Source: Pseudomonas sp. PDM04 (GTDB taxonomy: Bacteria; Pseudomonadota; Gammaproteobacteria; Pseudomonadales; Pseudomonadaceae). Taken from it: DNA of 64,000 nt. The notes beneath the pieces were generated by a model. That model saw nothing but the letters and a program-made list of their open reading frames with translations. It searched no databases and was not told where the DNA came from. The position numbers and the translations under genes were made by a program. The stretch covers positions 1 to 64,000 of the forward strand of contig NZ_JACVAI010000006.1 in NCBI RefSeq assembly GCF_014851765.1, in the 5' to 3' direction. Positions 45,086 to 53,696 of this stretch are shown in pieces; position 1 is the stretch's first letter; every line of letters starts with the position of its first letter.

Positions 45086-48000
45086 ATGGCGAAGAAACCC
45101 AAGGCTGCCACCTTTATCAAGGATCCGCTCTGGTACAAGGATGCCGTGATCTACCAGGTCCACGTGAAATCATTTTTCGACTCCAACAACGACGGCATCG
45201 GCGATTTTCCCGGCCTGATCGACAAGCTTGACTACATCGCCGATCTTGGCGTCAACACCATCTGGCTGCTGCCGTTTTACCCCTCGCCACGCCGCGACGA
45301 TGGTTATGACATTGCCGAATACCGGGGTGTGCATACTGATTACGGCACCCTGGCCGATGCCAGGCGGTTTATCGCCGAAGCCCACAAGCGTGGCCTGCGG
45401 GTGATTACCGAGCTGGTCATCAACCACACCTCCGACCAGCACCCCTGGTTCCAGCGGGCACGCAAGGCCAAGCCTGGTTCGGCGGCGCGGGATTTCTACG
45501 TGTGGTCCGACGACGATGGCAAATACGATGGCACGCGGATCATTTTTCTCGACACCGAGAAATCCAACTGGACCTGGGACCCGGTGGCCGGCCAGTACTT
45601 CTGGCACCGTTTCTACTCGCACCAGCCGGACCTGAACTTCGATAATCCGCAGGTGATGAAGGCCGTGCTGTCGGTGATGCGCTACTGGCTGGACATGGGG
45701 ATCGACGGCCTGCGCCTGGATGCGATTCCCTACCTGATCGAACGCGACGGCACCAACAACGAAAACCTGCCGGAGACCCACGACGTCCTCAAGCAGATCC
45801 GCGCCGAAATCGATGCCAACTATCCCGACCGCATGCTGCTGGCCGAAGCCAACCAGTGGCCGGAAGACACCCAGCTGTATTTTGGTGACACCGACAAGTC
45901 CGGGCTCAACGGCGACGAATGTCACATGGCGTTCCATTTCCCGCTGATGCCGCGCATGTACATGGCGCTGGCCCAGGAGGACCGCTTCCCGATTACCGAT
46001 ATCCTGCGCCAGACCCCGGAAATCCCGGCCAACTGCCAGTGGGCGATCTTCCTGCGCAATCATGATGAGCTGACGCTGGAGATGGTCACCGACAAGGAGC
46101 GCGACTACCTGTGGAATTACTACGCGGCGGACCGCCGCGCGCGGATCAACCTGGGGATCCGTCGACGCCTCGCCCCGTTGATGGAACGCGACCGGCGTCG
46201 TGTCGAGCTGCTCAACAGCCTGCTGCTGTCGATGCCCGGGACGCCGACCCTGTATTACGGGGACGAGATCGGCATGGGCGACAACATCTACCTGGGTGAC
46301 CGCGACGGCGTGCGTACACCGATGCAGTGGTCGATCGACCGTAACGGCGGCTTCTCCCGTGCCGATCCGGCGAGCCTGGTGCTGCCACCGATCATGGACC
46401 CGCAGTACGGTTACCTGTCGGTCAACGTCGAAACCCAGGCCGGCGATCCGCATTCGCTGTTGAACTGGACGCGCCGAATGCTTGCCGTGCGCAAACAGTC
46501 CAAGGCCTTCGGGCGCGGCACGCTGAAGATGCTGTCGCCGAGCAATCGGCGGATCCTGGCCTACACCCGTGAATTCACCGGGGACGATGGCCGGCACGAA
46601 ATCATTCTGTGCGTGGCCAACGTATCCCGCAGCGCCCAGGCAGCGGAGCTGGACCTCTCGGCCTACGTCGGCATGGTGCCGGTGGAAATGCTCGGCGGTA
46701 ACGCCTTCCCGCCGATCGGCCAGTTGAATTTCCTCCTGACCCTGGCGCCGTATGGTTTCTACTGGTTCGTGTTGGCCGCCGAGAATCAGATGCCCAGCTG
46801 GCACGTGGAGCCGGCACAAAGCCTGCCGGATTTCACCACGCTGGTGCTGAAAAAACGCATGGAAGAATTGCTCGAAGCGCCGTCCCGCGCCACGTTGGAG
46901 CAAACCATCCTGCCGAACTGGTTGCAGAACCGTCGCTGGTTCGCCGGCAAGGACGCAGCCATCGAAGCGGTGACGCTGGCCTACGGCGTGCGTTTCGGAG
47001 ATGCGCAGCATCCGGTGCTGCTCAGTGAGATCGATGTCACCAGCGGCGGCCAGACCAGCCGCTACCAGTTGCCGTTCGGCTTCATTGCCGAAGATCAGGT
47101 GGGCCCCGCGCTGCCTCAGCAATTGGCATTGTCGCGGGTGCGACGAGGGCCACAGGTCGGTTTGATCACTGATGCCTTCACCCTCGAAAACTTCATCCGC
47201 GCGGTGCTCCAGGGCATGCAGAACAACAGCGTGTTGCCGTGCGAAGGTGGCGAAATCCGTTTCGAGCCGACGGCCGAGCTGGCCAGGTTGGGCCTGACCA
47301 CTGAATCCGAAGTGCGCTACCTGTCCGCCGAACAGTCCAACAGTTCCGTGGTGATCGGCAGCAGCCTGGTGCTCAAGCTGATCCGCAAGGTGGCCTCTGG
47401 CGTTCACCCGGAACTGGAAATGAGCGCCTACCTGACCGAGGCCGGCTTCGCCAACATCTCACCGCTGCTGGGCTCGGTGGTGCGCCGCGATGCGCAGGGC
47501 CAAGACAACCTGCTGATGATCGCCCAGGGCTACCTGAGCAATCAGGGCGATGCGTGGGAGTGGACCCAGAACAACCTCGAGCGGGCGCTGCGCGACGAAC
47601 TGGCGGACGCCATGTCCGAGCAGGAGCAGCATTACAACGCCCTTGGCGAATTGAAGGACTTCGCCGGCATGCTGGGTCAGCGCCTGGGCGAAATGCACCA
47701 GGTGCTGGCCGCACCGACCGACAACCCGGACTTCGCCCCGCAGGTCACCACGCAGAAAGACGCCATGGCCTCGGCCAGGGATGTCGCGGCGCAAGTGGAA
47801 CACGCGCTGAAATTGCTCAAGCAACATCAAAATGAACTGAACCCCGGCGACAGAAACCTGGTCAGTCAGATGCTGGACAACAAAAAGGCGATCCTCACTC
47901 ATATCCAGGCGCTGGGCAAACAGGCGGCCGGTGGCTTGCGCATTCGGGTGCATGGCGACTTGCACCTGGGGCAGGTCCTGGTGATCAAGGGCGATGCCTA

Positions 48001-48427
48001 CCTGATCGACTTTGAAGGCGAACCGGCGCGGCCATTGGCCGAACGGCGCGGCAAGCACAGTCCGTACAAGGATGTCAGTGGCGTGCTGCGTTCCTTCGAT
48101 TACGCGGCGGCGATGGCGATCAACGTGCATAACGTCGATAACACCGCCGATGCCCAGGCTGCCAGGGAACGGGTATCCCGGCGCTACCTGATCGAGGCGA
48201 AACAGGCATTTGTCGACGCGTATCGGCTGGCGGCAGCTAGTCTTAGTCATGCTTGGCAGGAACCGGGAGGCGAGGACGCCGCGCTGGCGTTGTTCGGTCT
48301 GGAAAAGGCGGCATACGAGGTGGCTTATGAGGCTGAGAACCGGCCTACCTGGCTGCCCGTGCCGTTGCACGGTTTATATGGATTATTGAGTGGGCTTAAA
48401 CCCTTTTCCGATCTTGGTGGAGAGTAG
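45086..48427 (+). CDS. treS: trehalose synthase fused to maltokinase (TreS-Pep2)
   Basis: A 1113-residue bifunctional enzyme. Residues 1-550 are a GH13 trehalose synthase (WYKDAVIYQVHVKSFFDSN; nucleophile D212 in LRLDAIPYL; acid/base E254 in LLAEANQWPED) interconverting trehalose and maltose. The C-terminal half from about residue 590 is maltokinase Pep2, with the kinase catalytic segment H956-G-D958-LHLGQVL. The fusion channels maltose to maltose-1-phosphate, the GlgE substrate. CAGGAG precedes the ATG, and glgB starts two bases after the stop. Confidence 0.96.
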   Translation: MAKKPKAATFIKDPLWYKDAVIYQVHVKSFFDSNNDGIGDFPGLIDKLDYIADLGVNTIWLLPFYPSPRRDDGYDIAEYRGVHTDYGTLADARRFIAEAHKRGLRVITELVINHTSDQHPWFQRARKAKPGSAARDFYVWSDDDGKYDGTRIIFLDTEKSNWTWDPVAGQYFWHRFYSHQPDLNFDNPQVMKAVLSVMRYWLDMGIDGLRLDAIPYLIERDGTNNENLPETHDVLKQIRAEIDANYPDRMLLAEANQWPEDTQLYFGDTDKSGLNGDECHMAFHFPLMPRMYMALAQEDRFPITDILRQTPEIPANCQWAIFLRNHDELTLEMVTDKERDYLWNYYAADRRARINLGIRRRLAPLMERDRRRVELLNSLLLSMPGTPTLYYGDEIGMGDNIYLGDRDGVRTPMQWSIDRNGGFSRADPASLVLPPIMDPQYGYLSVNVETQAGDPHSLLNWTRRMLAVRKQSKAFGRGTLKMLSPSNRRILAYTREFTGDDGRHEIILCVANVSRSAQAAELDLSAYVGMVPVEMLGGNAFPPIGQLNFLLTLAPYGFYWFVLAAENQMPSWHVEPAQSLPDFTTLVLKKRMEELLEAPSRATLEQTILPNWLQNRRWFAGKDAAIEAVTLAYGVRFGDAQHPVLLSEIDVTSGGQTSRYQLPFGFIAEDQVGPALPQQLALSRVRRGPQVGLITDAFTLENFIRAVLQGMQNNSVLPCEGGEIRFEPTAELARLGLTTESEVRYLSAEQSNSSVVIGSSLVLKLIRKVASGVHPELEMSAYLTEAGFANISPLLGSVVRRDAQGQDNLLMIAQGYLSNQGDAWEWTQNNLERALRDELADAMSEQEQHYNALGELKDFAGMLGQRLGEMHQVLAAPTDNPDFAPQVTTQKDAMASARDVAAQVEHALKLLKQHQNELNPGDRNLVSQMLDNKKAILTHIQALGKQAAGGLRIRVHGDLHLGQVLVIKGDAYLIDFEGEPARPLAERRGKHSPYKDVSGVLRSFDYAAAMAINVHNVDNTADAQAARERVSRRYLIEAKQAFVDAYRLAAASLSHAWQEPGGEDAALALFGLEKAAYEVAYEAENRPTWLPVPLHGLYGLLSGLKPFSDLGGE

Positions 48428-48429
48428 TC

Positions 48430-50661
48430 ATGAGTTTCTCGAACAAGGAACAGGGTCACCGCAAAGAGGCGTTACTGCCCAGATCGCGGGATATTGAGGC
48501 GCTGGTACGCGCCGAACACCACGACCCATTTGCCATTCTCGGCCCCCACGGCGACGATGCCGGCGGGCAGTACATTCGCGCTTATCTGCCGGACGCGTTG
48601 AGCGTCCAGGTGCTGAGCAAGGACACGGGCGAAGAACTCGGTGCGCTGCAAGCCACCGAGACACCCGGGCTGTTCGTCGGGCACTTCGATCATGCGCAGC
48701 CCTACGTCCTGCGCACGCGCTGGGCCGGTGGCGAGCAGGTCGCCGAAGACCCTTACAGTTTTGGTCCGCTGCTGGGCGAGATGGACTTGTACCTGTTTGC
48801 CGAAGGCAATCACCGCGACCTGAGCAGTTGCCTTGGCGCGCAGTTGAAAAACGTCGAGGGTGTCGACGGCGTGCGTTTCGCCGTGTGGGCACCGAATGCC
48901 AAGCGGGTGTCGGTGGTCGGCGACTTCAACAATTGGGATGGGCGTCGGCACCCGATGCGCCTGCGGCATCCCACCGGGGTCTGGGAGTTGTTCATTCCGC
49001 GCCTGGGGGCCGGGGAGGCCTACAAATACGAGATTCTCGGCGCTCATGGCATCTTGCCTTTGAAAGCCGATCCGATGGCGCTGGCCACCACGTTGCCGCC
49101 GGACACCGCCTCGAAAGTCGCCGCACCGCTGAACATCGACTGGCAGGATCAGCAATGGATGCAGGACCGGCTCGAACGCTCGAAACCAAGCGCGCCGCTG
49201 TCGATCTACGAATTGCACGCCGGCTCCTGGCAGTGCGAACTGGACGACCTGGGCGAAGTGGCCCGCCAGTACACCTGGCACGAGTTGGGCGAACGCCTGA
49301 TTCCATATGTGAAGGAGCTGGGTTTCACCCATATCGAGCTGATGCCGATCATGGAGCATCCGTTCGGCGGTTCGTGGGGCTATCAATTGCTGTCGCAGTT
49401 CGCCCCGAGCGCTCGTTACGGTTCACCGCAAGATTTCGCCGCGTTCGTCAATGCGTGCCACCTGGCGGGCATCGGCGTGATCCTCGACTGGGTGCCGGCG
49501 CATTTCCCCACCGATACCCACGGCCTGGCGCAATTCGACGGCACCGCGCTGTATGAGTACGGCAACCCGCAGGAAGGCTTTCACCAGGATTGGGACACGC
49601 TGATCTACAACCTTGGCCGAACCGAGGTGCACGGCTACATGCTGGCGTCGGCGCTGCATTGGCTCAAGCATTTCCACGTCGATGGCCTGCGTGTCGATGC
49701 CGTGGCGTCGATGCTGTACCGCGACTACTCGCGCAAGGCCGGCGAGTGGGTGCCGAACCGTCACGGCGGGCGCGAAAACCTGGAAGCTATCGATTTCCTG
49801 CGTCACCTCAATGACGTGGTCAATCTCGAAGTCCCCGGCGCGCTGGTGATCGCCGAAGAGTCAACCGCGTGGCCTGGTGTGAGCCAGAACACACAGCAGG
49901 GCGGCCTGGGGTTCGACTACAAATGGAACATGGGCTGGATGCACGACTCGCTGCATTACATCCAGCAAGACCCGGTCTACCGTGCCCATCACCATAACGA
50001 ACTGAGCTTTGGCCTGGTGTACGCCTGGTCCGAGCGCTTCATCCTGCCGATCTCCCATGACGAAGTGGTGCACGGCAAACACTCGCTGATCGACAAGATG
50101 CCGGGCGACCGCTGGCAGAAGTTCGCCAACCTGCGGGCGTACCTGAGCTTCATGTGGGCGCATCCGGGCAAGAAACTGCTGTTCATGGGTTGCGAGTTCG
50201 GCCAGTGGCGCGAGTGGAACCACGACCAGCAACTGGATTGGTACCTGCTGCAGTATTCGGAACACAAAGGCGTGCAGAAACTGGTCGGCGACCTCAACCA
50301 GTTGTACCGCGCCGAGCCGGCGCTGCACGACCAGGACGACGCCCCGCAAGGCTTCCAGTGGCTGATTGGCGACGACGCGATCAACAGCGTCTACGCCTTC
50401 CTGCGCTGGAGCAAGGATGGGCGACCGCTGCTGGTGGTGGCCAACTTCACACCGGTGCCACGGGCCGGTTATCGCATCGGCGTGCCGTTTGCCGGGCGCT
50501 GGAGCGAAGTGATCAACAGCGATTCGGCCACTTATGCCGGCTCGAACTACGGCAACGGCGGTGGGGCGTTTACCGAGGAGGAGGCGAGCCACGGGCAGGC
50601 CATGTCATTGGTGCTGAACTTGCCGCCGTTGGCGGTATTGATGTTAAGGCCGGAGGGGTGA
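48430..50661 (+). CDS. glgB: 1,4-alpha-glucan branching enzyme GlgB
   Basis: A 743-residue GH13_9 enzyme that makes alpha-1,6 branches. It has an N-terminal duplicated CBM48 region (HHDPFAILGPH; VRFAVWAPNAKRVSVVGDFNNWDGR), then the barrel with nucleophile D423 in LRVDAVASMLYRDYSR and E476 in VIAEEST. Full family length. The third gene of the glucan operon, with only two bases between it and treS-pep2. Confidence 0.96.
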   Translation: MSFSNKEQGHRKEALLPRSRDIEALVRAEHHDPFAILGPHGDDAGGQYIRAYLPDALSVQVLSKDTGEELGALQATETPGLFVGHFDHAQPYVLRTRWAGGEQVAEDPYSFGPLLGEMDLYLFAEGNHRDLSSCLGAQLKNVEGVDGVRFAVWAPNAKRVSVVGDFNNWDGRRHPMRLRHPTGVWELFIPRLGAGEAYKYEILGAHGILPLKADPMALATTLPPDTASKVAAPLNIDWQDQQWMQDRLERSKPSAPLSIYELHAGSWQCELDDLGEVARQYTWHELGERLIPYVKELGFTHIELMPIMEHPFGGSWGYQLLSQFAPSARYGSPQDFAAFVNACHLAGIGVILDWVPAHFPTDTHGLAQFDGTALYEYGNPQEGFHQDWDTLIYNLGRTEVHGYMLASALHWLKHFHVDGLRVDAVASMLYRDYSRKAGEWVPNRHGGRENLEAIDFLRHLNDVVNLEVPGALVIAEESTAWPGVSQNTQQGGLGFDYKWNMGWMHDSLHYIQQDPVYRAHHHNELSFGLVYAWSERFILPISHDEVVHGKHSLIDKMPGDRWQKFANLRAYLSFMWAHPGKKLLFMGCEFGQWREWNHDQQLDWYLLQYSEHKGVQKLVGDLNQLYRAEPALHDQDDAPQGFQWLIGDDAINSVYAFLRWSKDGRPLLVVANFTPVPRAGYRIGVPFAGRWSEVINSDSATYAGSNYGNGGGAFTEEEASHGQAMSLVLNLPPLAVLMLRPEG

Positions 50662-50776
50662 TTCGAGGCTGACACGCCTTGCTGCGGCAAATGATCTGTT
50701 GATCGGTCGGGGCAAGGCGCGCCAGCTGTTGCTCTGCTCGGGAAGCATGGCTAACAACCTGCGCCAATCATTACGA

Positions 50777-53674
50777 TTATCTGGATCCACGTGATTTCCA
50801 GTTTCCGAGTATCTGGAAAGCGCGATTGGCTGTTGTACCAACATACTCATAACCACTCCCCGCAACATTCAATTTGTCGGGGTGGATGAGTAACGAGATT
50901 CTTCGGAACTCTCTGAGATTGAAACCCTCCGGAAATATCGCCCGCTCATTTCCTGCGTTGGCAATGATTCGATTGGCCAGGGCAAGACCTTCAATAATTC
51001 TTGCGTCAGTGCCTGCCGGCAACGACCTCACGCTGGGCGCTGGCGCCGGGGTGGACATATTGACTGGTCGCGGCGCAGGGTCCTGACGTGAACTTGCGCC
51101 CGCATGACTCGGCCCTGGTCTGCTTCGCTCACTCCGTGCTCCAGGCGGCGGGCTATCAGGTCTTGGCGGCCGTGGAGGCGGTTGCTGCGGGCGCGGAGGT
51201 GGTTCCGGTGGACGTGGCGGAGGCGGGTTGAAGGACGATGGCCCGGCTCGACTGGAATGACTTGCAGGAGGCGGTTCCGAAAAGTCGCCCCAACTGTCGA
51301 ATTCACCAGGAGTATAGAATGGTCTATGTGATGAACGGGTATACCCAGGTTCGCCCGGCGCTGAGAAAGGTTGGAATCGGTTGGCTTCCCTTAAATGATT
51401 CAGGAACAGTTGATGATCGTCTAAGTCGGCGAGTAACCCGGCAAGGCCAGTCCTTCTGATCTCTTCAACTGACTTCACCGTGTCAAAAAGCTTTTTGACC
51501 TGTCGTTGAAAATAATGGCTATTTTTTTTCCCTTCTATGGACTCTATTTTTCTTAATTTTCTAATGTAGTGCTTCGTCCGCGCAACGTCACGCAGGTAGT
51601 AAGTGTTCAAAGGCAAATGTTGTTTTAACATTGCTTTGAAGTCCTGCAAGTATTGCTCAGAGTTGAAATGTTCACCATGACTGCCTTGATTATCAAAGTA
51701 GACAATTGGATTATTGCTAACCATCGAATACAGATTCATTCCGTCCCGATAGCCGGACGGATCAGGGTTGATCCACCGTTGTAACCAAGGTGCGTAATAA
51801 CGCCATCCATAGTAGTAAAGCCCCGTCGCATCCCGTGGCGTATTGGAGTAGCGCAAAGTCTTGTACTTGGCTTCGGTTGCGTTCCTGCCAGCCCAGAGTG
51901 CGGTGCCACCGAACGGGTAAAACCATTCCTGGCTGATCAAACCAGCGTTCTGGTCAAGTTCCAGCGAACTGGATTGCAAGTGGTCGCCAACGCTGTAGCG
52001 CATCTGGTCCTGGGCGATTTCATCCGGACGTTTCTCCGCCCAATGCAGGACCTGCACGCTGTTGCTGCCGGCATTGACGGAAATGACGTGAAGGATTTCC
52101 CCGGTGCCGCTGTGGCTACGGATTTCCAGGCCGTCCAGGTAACGCACTTCGCGGATCACGGCGCGGGCGTTGGTCAGACTGGAGTGCACTTTGCGCACCC
52201 GTTGCCCATCGCCGTCGTAGAGGTAGTGTTCGCCGTCGTCCGGCGCTTGCTCTCGCACGACTGGGCGCACTTCGTGCAATTGATTGCGCAGATCCCAGGT
52301 TAACCGCTGCCCTTTCTGCAATTCGTTCAGATTGCCATTGGCATCGAACCCTTCGTCCTGTCGATTCACTGCGGTATCGAGCAAGCAACGATTACTGTAG
52401 CGAGCCCGGGTCAAAGTGCGGCTATGGGCTTGAGCGCCGACGTGAGTGAGGTCCAGCAGATTGCCGCCGGCGTCGTAATGATAGGTCTGACGGTAATTGG
52501 CGATCTGACCGGGATCCGGGGGCAGGGGCTGCAGGTCGGGCAGGGCGGGGCCAGCACTGCCGGTCCCGGCTTCGTACCCAGTCGCTTCGATCACTTGGTA
52601 GAGCGTGTCGTAGCGGTAGGTTTTGCGAGGTTCGATGCGCTGATTCCTGAAATAGCGAATCGGTTGCTCGGCGTCCTCGATGCTCAGCACATTCCCCATG
52701 GCGTCGTAGTGGTACTTCAGGAGTTGCAGTGCGGTTCCATCGGCCTTGTGGGCGCTCAGCTCGGTCAGTCGGCCATTGGCCTCGTCGTAGCGATGGCGGG
52801 TAATGACGCCGTTGCCCGCCGTTTCCGCTTGAACCTGGCCGATAGCGTTGTAATGAAGATCGCTGACCAGCAGCTTTTCACTTTGACCTGGGCCGGCCAG
52901 GGTCAGGCGCAGGTTTTTCAGTTGGCCATCGACGGTGTAGGCGAAGGCCTGACGGTTGTCCATGGCGTCGGTCTGGCTCAGTGACTCGGCGCTGGCGGCG
53001 AAGTCACAGTGTGTCGTCGCGCCGTTGCCAGGTTCGAGCAAGGCATCTCGTTGTGCCATTTCCAATGGCCAATCCGGCGCGTTGGTGTCGCGCAAAAAGC
53101 GTCGGGTGTGTTTCAACGGGGTGCCGTGGAGGCTCATGTCATGAACATGAACCGAGCCGGCCGGGTCGTCATGACGACACAACTGCCCACACAGATTATG
53201 CGCAGCACTGTCCGCGCCCGCATCGGCATAGGTAAAGCGTTCAAGCGTGTGCAGGGGAACATCGATACCCTGTTCGCGGAGCGCGATCAGTCGAAGCAGT
53301 TCGTCATGTTCATACTGCGTGTGACTGCCGCGACCGTCCCAGGTTTCCACGCTTTGCCCCGCCTCGCCCTGCAAGGCAACACGCCACCCGGCGTCCACGC
53401 TGTCGGTCAGCAAGGGGATGCCGGACAAGCTCAGGGTCTGCTGGGTGTTGAACGGCGTCGATTCATCGGTACGGGCCAGGTCGAACAGATAGGGGTCGCG
53501 GCCGGCGACCAGGCGACCAACCGCGTCGTAACGCTGCTGTGTAACCCGAGAGTCAATCGGATCATTCGCTTCACGGCGGTGATATCCCACGGCCCTGACC
53601 GACAACCCCCGTGCGTCAGACACAGCTAGGGTGGGTGTACCCGAGTGTGCGTGGACCGAAACTCCTGCTGCCAT
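50777..53674 (-). CDS. TccC-like Rhs toxin with C-terminal J-domain-like module
   Basis: A 965-residue Tc-toxin C-component-like protein. Residues 1-600 are an Rhs/YD-repeat cage. The core near 605-665 has GLYYYGWRYYAPWLQRWINPDPSGY and DGMNLYSMVSNNPI, including the Asp residues used for self-cleavage in TccC proteins. The tail is AT-rich at first, with a charged helical segment (about 690-780), then a proline-rich linker (about 800-880). It closes with a J-domain-like block: REFRRISLLIHPDKL (HPD near 928) and TTANRAFQILGNWK. The ATG at 53674 has GGAGG eight bases upstream. It is the second of two tandem copies 22 bases apart. No TcA or TcB gene is present. Function of the tail is inferred. 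Confidence 0.85.
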   Translation of the reverse strand: MAAGVSVHAHSGTPTLAVSDARGLSVRAVGYHRREANDPIDSRVTQQRYDAVGRLVAGRDPYLFDLARTDESTPFNTQQTLSLSGIPLLTDSVDAGWRVALQGEAGQSVETWDGRGSHTQYEHDELLRLIALREQGIDVPLHTLERFTYADAGADSAAHNLCGQLCRHDDPAGSVHVHDMSLHGTPLKHTRRFLRDTNAPDWPLEMAQRDALLEPGNGATTHCDFAASAESLSQTDAMDNRQAFAYTVDGQLKNLRLTLAGPGQSEKLLVSDLHYNAIGQVQAETAGNGVITRHRYDEANGRLTELSAHKADGTALQLLKYHYDAMGNVLSIEDAEQPIRYFRNQRIEPRKTYRYDTLYQVIEATGYEAGTGSAGPALPDLQPLPPDPGQIANYRQTYHYDAGGNLLDLTHVGAQAHSRTLTRARYSNRCLLDTAVNRQDEGFDANGNLNELQKGQRLTWDLRNQLHEVRPVVREQAPDDGEHYLYDGDGQRVRKVHSSLTNARAVIREVRYLDGLEIRSHSGTGEILHVISVNAGSNSVQVLHWAEKRPDEIAQDQMRYSVGDHLQSSSLELDQNAGLISQEWFYPFGGTALWAGRNATEAKYKTLRYSNTPRDATGLYYYGWRYYAPWLQRWINPDPSGYRDGMNLYSMVSNNPIVYFDNQGSHGEHFNSEQYLQDFKAMLKQHLPLNTYYLRDVARTKHYIRKLRKIESIEGKKNSHYFQRQVKKLFDTVKSVEEIRRTGLAGLLADLDDHQLFLNHLREANRFQPFSAPGEPGYTRSSHRPFYTPGEFDSWGDFSEPPPASHSSRAGPSSFNPPPPRPPEPPPRPQQPPPRPPRPDSPPPGARSERSRPGPSHAGASSRQDPAPRPVNMSTPAPAPSVRSLPAGTDARIIEGLALANRIIANAGNERAIFPEGFNLREFRRISLLIHPDKLNVAGSGYEYVGTTANRAFQILGNWKSRGSR

Positions 53675-53696
53675 TGAGGTTGCCTCCACTATTAAG

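Noticed and set aside
45170..47407. 745-codon minus-strand open frame opposite treS
   Set aside because: Antisense shadow of the trehalose synthase; no protein-like motifs.
50662..50776. Terminator between glgB and the convergent tcc gene
   Set aside because: No stem followed by a T-run could be found on either strand.
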